NCBI GenBank assembly: GCA_947625985.1
Contig: CANQQF010000002.1
Coordinates: forward strand, 42,490 to 106,489
Direction of reading: 5' to 3'
DNA length: 64,000 bases
Source: an uncultured Clostridia bacterium
GTDB taxonomy: Bacteria > Bacillota_A > Clostridia > TANB77 > CAG-508
Under the pieces are notes generated by a model. That model was not told the origin of the DNA and searched no databases. It saw only the letters and a program-made list of their open reading frames with translations. A program made the translations under genes and the position numbers. Positions 18,820 to 28,861 of the stretch are shown here, one piece after another (positions within the stretch are counted from its first letter, which is position 1; each line of letters opens with the position of its first letter).

Positions 18820-21800
18820 CTAATCAAATTTAACTTCCAATGGACCAATTTTTGTAGAATATATATAACATTTTGCAATTTTTGTTTTTGAAGAAAGCTC
18901 TAATGCTCTTTTATATAATTCTAATTGCTTTTTATATTTATTAATTAATTCCTGTTCTTGGCCTTTTTCTACATAGTCTGTTTTGTAGTCAACTAGTACA
19001 TATTCTCCCTTATCATTTTGATAATATAAATCAATTATACCTTGTACCAAAACTACTTCATTAGTATCTTCTCCATATATTTCACTTGCAGGTATATTAA
19101 TATAAAATGGCTTTTCTCTTTGGATATTTTTTGATTGTTTCAGTTCTTTCCATATATCTGTTTTTGTAAATTCTAATATTACATATGGATTAATTGCTTC
19201 AGCTTCTTTTTTAGTAATAATTTTTTTATTTAATAAACTTAATATCAATTCATTTACTTCATTTAAATCATAATCTCGTGTATAGTCAAGTTTTTGCATA
19301 CATAAATGTATTAAGGTTCCTTTTTGTGCACCTGTTATTTTTTCTTCAATATTTTCTTTCATAAAAACTGGTTTGGCAAATGTAATCTCTTTTTTTTCAA
19401 ATTGATCATTTACCATTTGCTTTATATTACTTACAGATGTCTTCGTTGGAATTGTTGTTGCTAATTTATATGGATATTCATATTCAGATTCTTTTATTTC
19501 TTTTTTTGTTTCTACTTTTTCTCCTGCTTTATTTGTCTGTATTGATTCTAGTACAGATAACGAATTTTTTAATACTATTGATTTGTTTAAAATATTAATA
19601 TCAACTAGTTGTGTTCCTTCATTATATTTACAAACTAATGCTATCCAATCTAAATATGTTCTATATTGTTTTAGTAAAATAGGATTAATTTTATCATATG
19701 TCTTCGGATATATTTTTATTTGCTCCTCCATATTTTTTCTTTTCTTTACATAATCTCTTTCCACTCCTGTAATTATAAGCTTTTCTTTGGCTCTTGTCAA
19801 TGCCACATAAAGAATTCTCATCTCTTCTGACATATTTTCTGTTAACAACTTTTCCTTAATTGCTGCTTTTGTTAATGTATCATACTCGATTTGCCCATCA
19901 TAATCTATATATTTTACTCCTATTCCCATTTCTTGATGTAATAAAATATTTTTGTTTAAATCCATTAAATTAAATTGTTTACCTGTTCCAGATAAAAATA
20001 CTATAGGAAACTCCAGTCCTTTGCTCTTATGTATACTCATAATTCTAATCACATCATCATTTTCACCAATAATTTTTGCAGATGATAAATCACCATTATT
20101 TAATCTTAATTTTTCTATGAATTTGATGAAATTATACAGCCCCTTAAAGCTTGCTGTTTCATACTGTTTGGCTTTTTCTATTAATAATTTTAGATTTGCT
20201 TGTCTTAATTCACCATTTACTATTGATCCTACAAAATCATAAAATCCTGTATCTGAATATATTTTCCAAATAAATTCATCTAATGCTAAATACTCTTGCT
20301 CTTTTCTCCACATATTTAAATTATTTAAAAATTTTGTTATTTTTTTACTTAAACTCTCATCTACTTGAACTTTTGCTTTTTGCAAACAAGTATAAAAGTT
20401 ACAGTATTTATCGATTAATCGAATATCTACTAAATCATTATCTGTTAAACCTACAATACTTGACCTCAATACAGTAATTAATGGTATATCATTCATTGGG
20501 TTATCTATTATTTTAAATAATGCCATCATTGTTTCAATTTCTATAGAATCCAAATATTGAGATGATGCATCTGAAAATACTGGCATTTGAAGTTTTAATA
20601 TTTCCTGTTCATATATTGGTGCAATATTTGAAGTAGAACGTAATAAAACAACAATGTCTTTATATTCAATATTTCTAAATTTTTGCTTTTTATTATCATA
20701 TATTTTAAATTTCGAATCTATCAATTCTTTTATTTTTAATGCTACAAATTTTGCTTCTAATTCAACATTTTCTATTCTTTCTAATTCTTCTTCATCTTGA
20801 TTATCTATTTCACCTATTCGATTTTTACCTTGTTCTTCAATTTCTTGCTCTTCGGTTGTTATAATATTAAGTTCTGTTGTTAATTTTTGTTTCTCAAAAT
20901 CTTCATATTTTGCACCTACATTTAAGAATTCTTCTTGTGTATATTCTATATCCCCTAATAAATTACTCATAATATTTTCAAATACTAAATTTGTAAAATC
21001 TAACACATTGCCTCTACTTCTAAAGTTTTTAAATAATTTTATCTTCAAATTATCTTGTGCTTTAATGTTTTCTTTTGTTTTATATTTTTCATACTTATCT
21101 AAAAATAACTCAGGCATTGCCTGCCTAAATTTATATATACTTTGTTTAACATCTCCAACCATAAAAATATTATTTCCTTTTGAAATAGATGTTAAAATAT
21201 ATTCTTGAACTAAGTTACTATCTTGATATTCATCTATAGCTATTTCCTCGTATTTTTCAGCATATCTTTTTGCTATATCAGGATTTTCTAAAATTTGTAA
21301 TGCAAAATGTTCTATATCACTAAAATCAACAATATTTTTTTCTCTTTTTATTTTCGAAAACCTCTTATCAAACTCTAATATTAAATCTTTTAATTTAGAT
21401 AAAATTGGATACATATCAAATATGTCTTTGTTTAATTCTTCTGAATTAGATATTAGAATCTTTCTGATTTTTGAATCTTTTCCTGAATAATGTTTTTTCA
21501 CACTATCACGAACTATTTTTGCCTCATCTTTTATATTAGACTCTACTTTTTTTCTTGACCATGTAGCAAATTGTAAATCACAAAATATTCCATAAGCTTT
21601 ATCCCAATTATTTAAGTTAGCTTTTAAGATTTGTAATTTATCAATATCATCTTCTATTATTATTTGAAACGGATTGAGCTCAATATCATAAGAAAGCTTT
21701 TTTTCTATTTCTTGTAATTTTGTAATGTCTTCAATTAAAATTTCTTCAATTGACTGTAATAGTGTCTCTCCCCAAATAGTTTCTGAAAAATCCTTATCAC

Positions 21801-22404
21801 ATTTATCTTCTAAGTTAAACATCTCAACTTTTTCATTTAACCATTTCTCCGGAAATGGATTGCTTTGTATGTATGTATGTATTTTTTGTACTATTTCTTT
21901 TAAAGGTGTATCATCTCTATAACAAGTATATGTTGTAATTAATTTTATAAAATCTTCATCTTGATTCTCATATTTTTCTTCAAATATATCTTCTAAGACT
22001 TCTTGTTTTAATAACTCTATCTCTGTAGTATCTGCAATTCTAAAATTTGCTGATATATTATCTAACTCATAGAAGTTATTTTTGACTACCTCTAAACAAA
22101 ATGAATCAATTGTACAAATACTTGACTTATTTAATAATGTAATTTGTCTTTGTAAATTCATGTTATCTGGATCATCCTCTATTTTTTTGTATATAGCTTC
22201 TAATATTCTTTCTCTCATTTCTGATGCTGCAGCATTTGTAAATGTAACAACTAATAATTTATCTATATCTATTTTTTCATTTATTATTTTGTTTATTATA
22301 CGTTCAACTAGTACTGCTGTTTTTCCACTTCCAGCAGCTGCCGCAACTAATATATTTTTTCCTTTTTCATATATAGCTTCTTCTTGTTCTTTTGTCCAGT
22401 TCAT
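18820..22404 (-). CDS. addA: ATP-dependent helicase/nuclease subunit A (AddA)
   Basis: A UvrD-family helicase with a C-terminal nuclease that resects double-strand breaks together with AddB. The 1194 residues show AAAAGSGKTAVLVERI (Walker A), VVTFTNAAASEMRERI, AIDEYQDSN (Walker B), MVGDVKQSIYKFRQA, LYVALTRAKEKLI, GTLIHLCMQKLD, and the nuclease motif LVDYKTDYV near the end. The frame extends 16 codons upstream, but the ATG at 22404 follows AAAAGGAG and starts MNWTKEQEEAI, as in the family. addB is not adjacent in the window. No in-frame CGG is present despite the length. Confidence 0.93.
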   Translation of the reverse strand: MNWTKEQEEAIYEKGKNILVAAAAGSGKTAVLVERIINKIINEKIDIDKLLVVTFTNAAASEMRERILEAIYKKIEDDPDNMNLQRQITLLNKSSICTIDSFCLEVVKNNFYELDNISANFRIADTTEIELLKQEVLEDIFEEKYENQDEDFIKLITTYTCYRDDTPLKEIVQKIHTYIQSNPFPEKWLNEKVEMFNLEDKCDKDFSETIWGETLLQSIEEILIEDITKLQEIEKKLSYDIELNPFQIIIEDDIDKLQILKANLNNWDKAYGIFCDLQFATWSRKKVESNIKDEAKIVRDSVKKHYSGKDSKIRKILISNSEELNKDIFDMYPILSKLKDLILEFDKRFSKIKREKNIVDFSDIEHFALQILENPDIAKRYAEKYEEIAIDEYQDSNLVQEYILTSISKGNNIFMVGDVKQSIYKFRQAMPELFLDKYEKYKTKENIKAQDNLKIKLFKNFRSRGNVLDFTNLVFENIMSNLLGDIEYTQEEFLNVGAKYEDFEKQKLTTELNIITTEEQEIEEQGKNRIGEIDNQDEEELERIENVELEAKFVALKIKELIDSKFKIYDNKKQKFRNIEYKDIVVLLRSTSNIAPIYEQEILKLQMPVFSDASSQYLDSIEIETMMALFKIIDNPMNDIPLITVLRSSIVGLTDNDLVDIRLIDKYCNFYTCLQKAKVQVDESLSKKITKFLNNLNMWRKEQEYLALDEFIWKIYSDTGFYDFVGSIVNGELRQANLKLLIEKAKQYETASFKGLYNFIKFIEKLRLNNGDLSSAKIIGENDDVIRIMSIHKSKGLEFPIVFLSGTGKQFNLMDLNKNILLHQEMGIGVKYIDYDGQIEYDTLTKAAIKEKLLTENMSEEMRILYVALTRAKEKLIITGVERDYVKKRKNMEEQIKIYPKTYDKINPILLKQYRTYLDWIALVCKYNEGTQLVDINILNKSIVLKNSLSVLESIQTNKAGEKVETKKEIKESEYEYPYKLATTIPTKTSVSNIKQMVNDQFEKKEITFAKPVFMKENIEEKITGAQKGTLIHLCMQKLDYTRDYDLNEVNELILSLLNKKIITKKEAEAINPYVILEFTKTDIWKELKQSKNIQREKPFYINIPASEIYGEDTNEVVLVQGIIDLYYQNDKGEYVLVDYKTDYVEKGQEQELINKYKKQLELYKRALELSSKTKIAKCYIYSTKIGPLEVKFD

Positions 22405-22470
22405 AATTTCTCCTTTTATTAAATATTTATTTTTAATTATTTTATCATGCAACTACTTTTAAATCAATAA

Positions 22471-22506
22471 AAAAAGAAGGCTTAACTTTTATGTTACCTT
22501 CTTTTT
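22471..22506 (-). terminator. Terminator after the mscS-type gene
   Basis: AAAAAGAAGG and CCTTCTTTTT flank a short imperfect stem and loop between the mscS stop and addA, with a T-rich minus-strand tail. Confidence 0.75.
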
Positions 22507-22516
22507 GTTTTCTTTT

Positions 22517-23411
22517 TTATACTGTGCTATCTTCACTTTCAGTAAATAATAATATATTTCCATCTTTATATTCTTTTAAGATTTTTTCATATAAATTATT
22601 TTCAACAGTTCTAACCATCTTAGGATGTACTAAAAATCTAATAGCTAATTCTAAATGATCTCTTTTTAATTTAGTATATACTATTGGCTCTAGTTTATTA
22701 AAATAAATTCTATATTCTACTGTAGCCTCTTCCATTGCATCTTCCATGTTTTTAGGTATTGTTTTTAGTATTTCATCATTTGCTAAAATATTATAAATTA
22801 CTTTTTTAGTAGCTTCTAAATCACACTCTATTTCTACATCAATTTTCACTTCATCCCACACATATCTAAATGCTTTAACAAAATTTTTAAGTGGCTCTTC
22901 AAATATTTTTGAATTAGGAATATGTATAATCTTACCTGTACTTTGTTCTCCATTTTCTTTTTCTTCAATATCTAGTACTTCAAAACCAAGTGCATGAATA
23001 TTAATAACATCTCCTCTAGTAGTCCCTATTTCTATTCTATCTTCAAGTTCAAATGGCTTTGAAAATTTTATGTATAAACCTGAAAAGAAGTCAAATATTA
23101 TTTCTCTGATTGCTAATGCAATACCCGCTGATATAAAACTGATTATAATAATAACATTTTGAATTTGTTCATTCCATACTATTACTATTAATATAAAAGT
23201 TATTGCATTAAGAATTCTTTGTAAAGTTTTATTAAAGAAAAACTTTTTCTTTCCGACTCATACTAATATTTGCACACATTTTCTTTATTATAACTTTTAG
23301 CAACATTATACATGTAAAAATTTCAAGACTTATTATTACTAGCTTTATGTATTCAGCTTCCATTGAAAAAAAGTCTGCTATATATTGTGCTATAAATTCT
23401 GCATGTTTCAT
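22517..23411 (-). CDS. MscS-family small-conductance mechanosensitive channel, interrupted by a +1 CGGA site
   Basis: Predicted pressure-gated membrane channel of 297 residues. The start is ATG 23411 after AGGAGG. After 52 codons the frame meets CGG AAA and would stop at 23232. Skipping the C at 23255 continues as GKKKFFFNKTLQRIL, further membrane segments, and the conserved MscS core AGIALAIREIIFDFFSGLYI and FELEDRIEIGTTRGDVINI, to the stop at 22517. Only the C-terminal half has its own ATG, so no single frame encodes a channel. Sequence on both sides is undamaged. Confidence 0.85.
23252..23255 (-). other. +1 frameshift site CGGA in the mscS-type gene
   Basis: Frame zero: ATG AGT CGG AAA GAA. 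Restored frame: GGA AAG AAA AAG TTT TTC, leading into the channel core. Confidence 0.85.
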
Positions 23412-23512
23412 AATATTTTTCCTCCTTTTTTTCAAATTCCCTATAATTAATTATACCATATTTTTACACAAAAATCCAGAATTTTAAAGCATTTTCAGAC
23501 TTTTTACAATAG

Positions 23513-24655
23513 TTAATCACCCAAATTTATTCCTATGTCTCTAGCTGTTAAAATTAAATCGTCATCCATTGTAATTTTTCGTAAATTACTCTCTTCGGTA
23601 TTTCCTGAAGCAGCTCCAATCACTTTATTGTTTCCAACAACATCTTCAAGTGAAACTGAATCAAGTTTACCTCCTTTTAGAACTGCAAGCGTTCCAAACT
23701 TGCCTTCTAATGCAAGTTCCATAGCTTTAACTCCATATTTTGTTGACAAAACTCTATCATATGCTGTTGGAGTTCCCCCTCTTTGCATATATCCAAGTGT
23801 AGTATTTCTAGCTTCTAATCCTGTTATTTCTTCAAGTTGTTTTGCAACGATTTGTCCAACTCCACCTAATTTTGTATTGTCAACTCCAGAACCGTTATTT
23901 CTAATATTTTTTACAGTAATTTTGCCACCTTTAGGTGCTGCACCTTCTGCAACAACAACTATACTAAAATCTTTTCCTCTTTTTCTTCTATTATTTATTT
24001 TCTCAGCTACTCTGTTTATATCATATGGTATTTCTGGTATTAAAGCAACATCGGCTCCACCAGCTATTGCTGACTCAAGTGCTATCCAACCTGCATAACG
24101 TCCCATAACTTCTAATACCATTATTCTATGATGTGTTTCTCCTGTTGAATGAAGTCTATCTATTGCTTCTGCTGCAACTGATACTGCTGTATTATATCCA
24201 AATGTAATATCTGTACATGCAACATCGTTATCTATCGTTTTCGGAACACCAATTACATTGATACCTTTTAATGATAAATCTCTTGCTGATTTTTGTGTTC
24301 CATCTCCACCTAATGTAAATACACAATCAAATCCAGCATCTTTTACATTTTGGACACATATATCTGAAACATCTTTATATTCAACTGAACCATCTTCATT
24401 AACAAATTTATAATTAAAAACATTTGCATTTGTTGAAGAACCTATTATTGATCCTCCTTTAGGTAAAATTCCTAATGCAGATCCATGTGCTGCTGTACTT
24501 AATAGTTTATATTCATTTTTTAATAGCCCATTATATCCATCTATATATCCATAGCATTCTATCTCCTTATTTTCAGCTGTTTTTACAATTGCTCTAATTA
24601 CAGCATTAAATCCAGCGACATCTCCTCCATTTGCTAATATTGCAACTTTTTTCAC
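23513..24655 (-). CDS. pfkA: 6-phosphofructokinase
   Basis: Phosphorylates fructose 6-phosphate in glycolysis. The 380 residues contain FTLGGDGTQKSA, GVPKTIDNDVACTD (substrate loop with the catalytic Asp), MGRYAGWIA and a C-terminal YMQRGGTPTAYDR. The Gly after GGD with Lys in PKTIDND is the combination seen in the longer mixed-substrate group. Classical ATP enzymes have PGTIDND, and typical PPi enzymes have Asp at the Gly position. ATP is the likelier donor, but PPi cannot be excluded. It is a single gene downstream of spoIIIAH. Confidence 0.9.
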   Translation of the reverse strand: MKKVAILANGGDVAGFNAVIRAIVKTAENKEIECYGYIDGYNGLLKNEYKLLSTAAHGSALGILPKGGSIIGSSTNANVFNYKFVNEDGSVEYKDVSDICVQNVKDAGFDCVFTLGGDGTQKSARDLSLKGINVIGVPKTIDNDVACTDITFGYNTAVSVAAEAIDRLHSTGETHHRIMVLEVMGRYAGWIALESAIAGGADVALIPEIPYDINRVAEKINNRRKRGKDFSIVVVAEGAAPKGGKITVKNIRNNGSGVDNTKLGGVGQIVAKQLEEITGLEARNTTLGYMQRGGTPTAYDRVLSTKYGVKAMELALEGKFGTLAVLKGGKLDSVSLEDVVGNNKVIGAASGNTEESNLRKITMDDDLILTARDIGINLGD

Positions 24656-24736
24656 TTATTTTACCTCCTTCATTTGTTCTAGTATTATTATATCAATAAA
24701 AATAAATTTTACAACAGTTTAGAAAAAAATAATTAT

Positions 24737-25345
24737 TTAATTTATTGCAATATGTATATTTTTTGAGTCTGCCTCCATTTCCCTTTCAATGATATTTTGT
24801 ATTTGAGTAACCATTTCTTTTTCTAAATCTTTAGTTCCTATAATTACATTTATACTTTCGCCATTTACAAAAATTACACTATTCTCGAATCCTTTTGTTT
24901 TTATTAAATTTTCACATATCATTATACTATTTTTTATATTATTTATTTTTTGAATCTCTTCTGTCGCAACTTGTTTTTGCGCTTCCTGAGAATTATTATT
25001 ACTTAATACTTTTTGATATACTTCTATCATTTGTGAATACATCTTATCTCTTTCTAATTTAGAATTCATAAAATAGTCAGACGATTTTCCTTCTGTTGTA
25101 ACATCTGTTGCTGAATTCTTATCTACAGTTGGAGAAGCTTCTACCTCTACTGGAGCACTTTCAGCAACTACATCATTACTATTAACAAGTGCTGCATCTC
25201 CAATATCTGCTACTTGTGTCGTATTTGCAACTGTTTCTTGAGTTTCATCTTCTTTATTGTTTGAAGTATAATTTAAATATCCTGCAGTGATTAGCATTAA
25301 TGCAGCAATATATATAATAGCTTGATTTTCTCTTATAAACTTCAT
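24737..25345 (-). CDS. spoIIIAH: Stage III sporulation protein AH
   Basis: Mother-cell channel component that pairs with forespore SpoIIQ across the intermembrane space. The 202 residues have one N-terminal membrane helix (about 8-25), a disordered acidic region, and a C-terminal domain (about 95-202) of the ring-building fold, with VNGESINVIIGTKDLEKEMV and a final IHIAIN. It is the last gene of the spoIIIA operon, 13 bases after spoIIIAG. Confidence 0.9.
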   Translation of the reverse strand: MKFIRENQAIIYIAALMLITAGYLNYTSNNKEDETQETVANTTQVADIGDAALVNSNDVVAESAPVEVEASPTVDKNSATDVTTEGKSSDYFMNSKLERDKMYSQMIEVYQKVLSNNNSQEAQKQVATEEIQKINNIKNSIMICENLIKTKGFENSVIFVNGESINVIIGTKDLEKEMVTQIQNIIEREMEADSKNIHIAIN

Positions 25346-25358
25346 ATCATCATTCCTC

Positions 25359-25979
25359 CTAATTCATTTCAAAAACTTGTATTTTGTGTGTTGGTAATCC
25401 AGTCGCTGCTTCCACAGCTTGAATTATATTTGTTTTAACATTAGCATTTTCTGATCCTTTTGCAGTAATTATTGCACCTTCAATTTTAGGACTAACTATT
25501 TTTTGAGTAATTGGTATTTTTTCTCCATTATCTTCTTGATATATTACCTCTCTTTGTGTATCATTTTCCTCTATCTTTCTTGTACCTCCAGATGTATCAG
25601 ATTCTTCTGTTTGGCTTGTTTTAGAATTTTCATTGTACATAGCAATAGTTTCACTTGATTCAGAGTAATTGATAAAAACATCTACATCTTTCACGCCTTG
25701 TATTTTTTTCAGTATTTCTTCTAATTTATATTTTAAATTTTGCTCATTAGAAATATTCTCTTCTTTAACATTTGATTCTACAGAACTCGCTAATTGTTTG
25801 TTTTTATTATTGTTTTCTTCTGTTGTATTTTTTTCTTTATCATCTTTTAAAATAAAATTTATTATTATAATTGTTATTATAACTATAACAATAAAAAAAA
25901 CTAAATTCTCTATTTTCTTTTCATTTGGATTATGATTTTTCTTTTTATTTCCTGTTTTCTTTAGCTTATTACTAAACAT
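25359..25979 (-). CDS. spoIIIAG: Stage III sporulation protein AG
   Basis: Forms a large ring in the SpoIIIA-SpoIIQ feeding-tube complex. The 206 residues have a basic N-terminus, one membrane helix (about 27-45), and a C-terminal domain with LEEILKKIQGVKDVDVFINY and GAIITAKGSENANVKTNIIQ, both typical of the family. The start overlaps the end of spoIIIAF by 19 bases. Confidence 0.92.
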   Translation of the reverse strand: MFSNKLKKTGNKKKNHNPNEKKIENLVFFIVIVIITIIIINFILKDDKEKNTTEENNNKNKQLASSVESNVKEENISNEQNLKYKLEEILKKIQGVKDVDVFINYSESSETIAMYNENSKTSQTEESDTSGGTRKIEENDTQREVIYQEDNGEKIPITQKIVSPKIEGAIITAKGSENANVKTNIIQAVEAATGLPTHKIQVFEMN

Positions 25980-26566
25980 TTTTCTTCCACCTCGTATTCC
26001 TGTTTTAGAAACTCTTTTAACTCCTCTTTTTGACTTGAAGTTAATTTTGTTTTTTCATTATTATTAACAGTTTCATTTTTATCTATTGTAGTATCAACCT
26101 TTTTTATCTTTTGAATTCCTGTTACTATTTTATTCTCAAAGCTTTTTTCTTTCTGTTTTTCTTCTTTATTTTTTTCAACATTTAAAATAATTTTATTGAT
26201 TTTTGTATCTTGTACATTATCTGCTATTGTAGCATCTACTTTGCATTTGTTTACAATATATCCTTTTTCTTCTACCTTATTAGTTATATTCTTTTCTAAT
26301 TCCTCAATATATAGTTGTTCTATTCTTCTATCCATCGATTCTTGATTTATTTCAGTAGATGTTTCCACATAATTTTCTAACTTAAATGAATCTAAGTTAA
26401 CTTTGTTATTTATAAATGGAGATATCATACAAAAAGTTATATAAGTTCCCATAACCATTTTTATGTATTTTTTTGTTTTATTATTTGGTATCATCATCTC
26501 TAATATAGAAACTATTATTATTGCAAGTCCTATATTTTTAACCCAAGAGCTTAAAAAATCAATCAT
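25961..26566 (-). CDS. spoIIIAF: Stage III sporulation protein AF
   Basis: Membrane component of the SpoIIIA complex in the mother-cell membrane. The 201 residues have two N-terminal membrane helices (about 10-25 and 33-52) and a soluble domain ending EFLKQEYEVEEKCLVIS. Length is similar to the B. subtilis protein. It overlaps spoIIIAG and follows spoIIIAE by 11 bases. Confidence 0.9.
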   Translation of the reverse strand: MIDFLSSWVKNIGLAIIIVSILEMMIPNNKTKKYIKMVMGTYITFCMISPFINNKVNLDSFKLENYVETSTEINQESMDRRIEQLYIEELEKNITNKVEEKGYIVNKCKVDATIADNVQDTKINKIILNVEKNKEEKQKEKSFENKIVTGIQKIKKVDTTIDKNETVNNNEKTKLTSSQKEELKEFLKQEYEVEEKCLVIS

Positions 26567-26577
26567 TTGCTTACTCC

Positions 26578-27711
26578 TTACCTATACATCATTCCACTAT
26601 TAGAAATTTTGATAACTAAGGCTGTTCCTATTATTATCATTACTGAAATTGAACAAAGAATTGCTAAAAAAATTTTAAATATATCACTTATCTGGTCTAA
26701 CAAGTTTACTATTTTTTTATCGGCTATAGGTTGACTGACCACTGCTAAGACTCGATACGAAAACATAATTACTGCTAATTTTATAATAGGTATAACACAT
26801 ATTCCTATTATTATTATTACACCAACTATCCCTATAGCATTTTTAAGTATTAAACTACATCCTAAAATAGAATCAACTGAATCTCCTAATATTTTACCAA
26901 CAACTGGTATTGCACTGCTTACTATTGATTTAGTTGTCTTAGCTGCTATTCCATCTATACTACTGGAAAGTGTACCTTCTAAAGAAACTACTCCTACAAA
27001 AACTGTTAAAAGTATTCCTAAAAAACCTATAATATTAGATTTAAGAAATTTATTAACCTTATCTACCTTTATTTCATCAGATATTTTAGATATAACACAT
27101 AAACTTACCACTACCAATACAATTGGTATTATTAATCCTTGAATTATGTTTCCTAAGAAATTAGTCATAAAAAGAATTATTGGCTCTAATATACTACTAG
27201 TAGTAATACTTCCATTAAATAATATTAATGTAGTTAAAAGTGGTATTAACATATTCATAAATCCGACTAAATTTGTTGTAGCTTCTTCCACAATTGTTAC
27301 AACTTCAGATACATTGGTCATAACAATTGTTATTATTAATATATATTGTACATAATAAATTATTTTTGAAATATTCGAATTATTTAGATTTTCACTTATT
27401 GCTCTTAATATACTATGTATTAAAATGATTGATAAAATTCCAACTAGATATGTAATTGTATTCTTTACTTCTTGCCCAAACAAATTCAATATTCGCTTCA
27501 GTATACTGCTATTATCTACTTTACCTTGTATTGCATTATTTAAAACTTCTTTAATATCCATTCCTTCAAAAAATTCACCAGTATACTCTTTACTTTCTTG
27601 TATAAAATCATTTATTCCAAAGTTTTCTTGTTGCTCTTCAATAGTATCTGTACAATATGATACTTGCTGAAACATTAAAACCATTATAAATATAATTAGT
27701 ATCTTTTTCAT
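26578..27711 (-). CDS. spoIIIAE: Stage III sporulation protein AE
   Basis: Polytopic core of the SpoIIIA channel. The 377 residues have a cleavable-looking signal peptide (MKKILIIFIMVLMFQQVSYC), then about eight membrane segments. Conserved stretches include FMNMLIPLLTTLI, GVVSLEGTLSSSIDGIAAKT and AIPVVGKILGDSVDSILGCS. Spacing to neighbours is about 10 bases, as expected within the operon. Confidence 0.93.
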   Translation of the reverse strand: MKKILIIFIMVLMFQQVSYCTDTIEEQQENFGINDFIQESKEYTGEFFEGMDIKEVLNNAIQGKVDNSSILKRILNLFGQEVKNTITYLVGILSIILIHSILRAISENLNNSNISKIIYYVQYILIITIVMTNVSEVVTIVEEATTNLVGFMNMLIPLLTTLILFNGSITTSSILEPIILFMTNFLGNIIQGLIIPIVLVVVSLCVISKISDEIKVDKVNKFLKSNIIGFLGILLTVFVGVVSLEGTLSSSIDGIAAKTTKSIVSSAIPVVGKILGDSVDSILGCSLILKNAIGIVGVIIIIGICVIPIIKLAVIMFSYRVLAVVSQPIADKKIVNLLDQISDIFKIFLAILCSISVMIIIGTALVIKISNSGMMYR

Positions 27712-27721
27712 TTGTACTCCT

Positions 27722-28108
27722 TTAAGGCAATATTTTTACTATAACTTCTAATAAACTTGAGATAATTGGTATCGACATAGCAATTATAATAATTTTGCTA
27801 CCAATTTCAATTTTATTAGCAATTGCCCCTTCTCCTGCATCTTGACATATACTAACTGCAAATTCTGATAAAAACGCTATCCCTGTTATTTTTAGTAACA
27901 ATCCTAAAAATTGACTATTTATATTTGTTTTACTCGCTAAGTTTTGAAGTAAGTTAATAACTCCTGTTAACTTGTCCAATACTAAAACTAGAATTAACAC
28001 TCCTGTTATCATACTTACATAAATTGCAAACTCTGGTCTATATTGTTTAAGTATTACAATTATAATTAAAGCAATAAGGGCTATCCCTATTATTTGAACA
28101 ACTTCCAT
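27722..28108 (-). CDS. spoIIIAD: Stage III sporulation protein AD
   Basis: A 128-residue integral membrane protein with four predicted segments and the conserved ending GEGAIANKIEIGSKIIIIAMSIPI. Part of the SpoIIIA complex in the engulfing membrane. Confidence 0.92.
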   Translation of the reverse strand: MEVVQIIGIALIALIIIVILKQYRPEFAIYVSMITGVLILVLVLDKLTGVINLLQNLASKTNINSQFLGLLLKITGIAFLSEFAVSICQDAGEGAIANKIEIGSKIIIIAMSIPIISSLLEVIVKILP

Positions 28109-28122
28109 TTTCTTTTCCTTAT

Positions 28123-28317
28123 TTATAAATTAAATATTGTACGTACTGTAGTAAACAGTTCACTTATTTCTTTTATCACTATTGTTAAAACAATTATTAA
28201 TCCTGCTAATGTAGTCATCATAGCTTGGTCTTCTCTTCCAGCTCTAACTAATACCTGATGTAAGACAGCAACTAGTATTCCTATAGCAGCTATTTTAAAT
28301 AGTAAATTTATATCCAT
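28123..28317 (-). CDS. spoIIIAC: Stage III sporulation protein AC
   Basis: A 64-residue, two-helix membrane protein. The ATG at 28317 follows GGGAGG and starts MDINLLFKIAAIGILVA, like the family; five further codons upstream are in frame but unneeded. The segment VLHQVLVRAGREDQAMMTTL is characteristic. Confidence 0.92.
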   Translation of the reverse strand: MDINLLFKIAAIGILVAVLHQVLVRAGREDQAMMTTLAGLIIVLTIVIKEISELFTTVRTIFNL

Positions 28318-28339
28318 CACTATTCCTCCCAAATATGAA

Positions 28340-28850
28340 TTATATAAGTATAATTATTATTGCTAATCCTATAGTCGGTATAAGTTTTTTTAGTAATTTT
28401 TCATTTTTCTCTCTTTCTTTTTCAGCATCATTGATTCGATTATTTAAAAATTGTTCAGTTATCTCAATTTGACTAATTTGCCCTTCAATATCTGTTTGTC
28501 CGAAGTAATTTTGAAAGTGTTTTTATTGTTTTTTTGTCTTCGTCAATTAGATTATTTTTACTTTCTTCTATAGCTTCCTCCCATGCTATTTGAGCTGAAT
28601 TGTTTTTCATTTTATATTTTGCATTTTCAAATATTTTTCCTATGTTATTATTCATCGTTACAGATATTTCATCAAAAATTTCTCCAATTGGTTCATATGT
28701 AAATCTCATTTTTGATTTACATATATTTAATGCATTTTTCATATCTTTAAGTTCATTTTCCCTATCTATATATCTTTTAGATAATAGCTTTCCTAAAATA
28801 AATGATGCTAAAAATATAAAAAAGAATAATATGTATTTTAATATCTGCAT
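28340..28850 (-). CDS. spoIIIAB: Stage III sporulation protein AB, interrupted by a +1 CGGA site
   Basis: Mother-cell sporulation protein required with SpoIIIAA for channel function. ATG 28850 follows GAGGAGG. The frame gives 116 residues, then CTT CGG ACA and a stop at 28485. Skipping the C at 28502 gives GQTDIEGQISQIEITEQFLN, a Glu/Lys-rich helix and a C-terminal membrane segment, ending at 28340. The total is 169 residues, against 171 in B. subtilis. The restored Gly matches the conserved LGxT position of the family, and the C-terminal membrane helix exists only in the shifted frame. The restored stop is 23 bases from spoIIIAC, normal operon spacing. Confidence 0.9.
28499..28502 (-). other. 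+1 frameshift site CGGA in spoIIIAB
   Basis: Frame zero: TTA CTT CGG ACA AAC AGA TAT TGA. Restored frame: GGA CAA ACA GAT ATT GAA, which reads as the conserved GxTD region. Confidence 0.9.
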
Positions 28851-28861
28851 ATATCCTCCTC

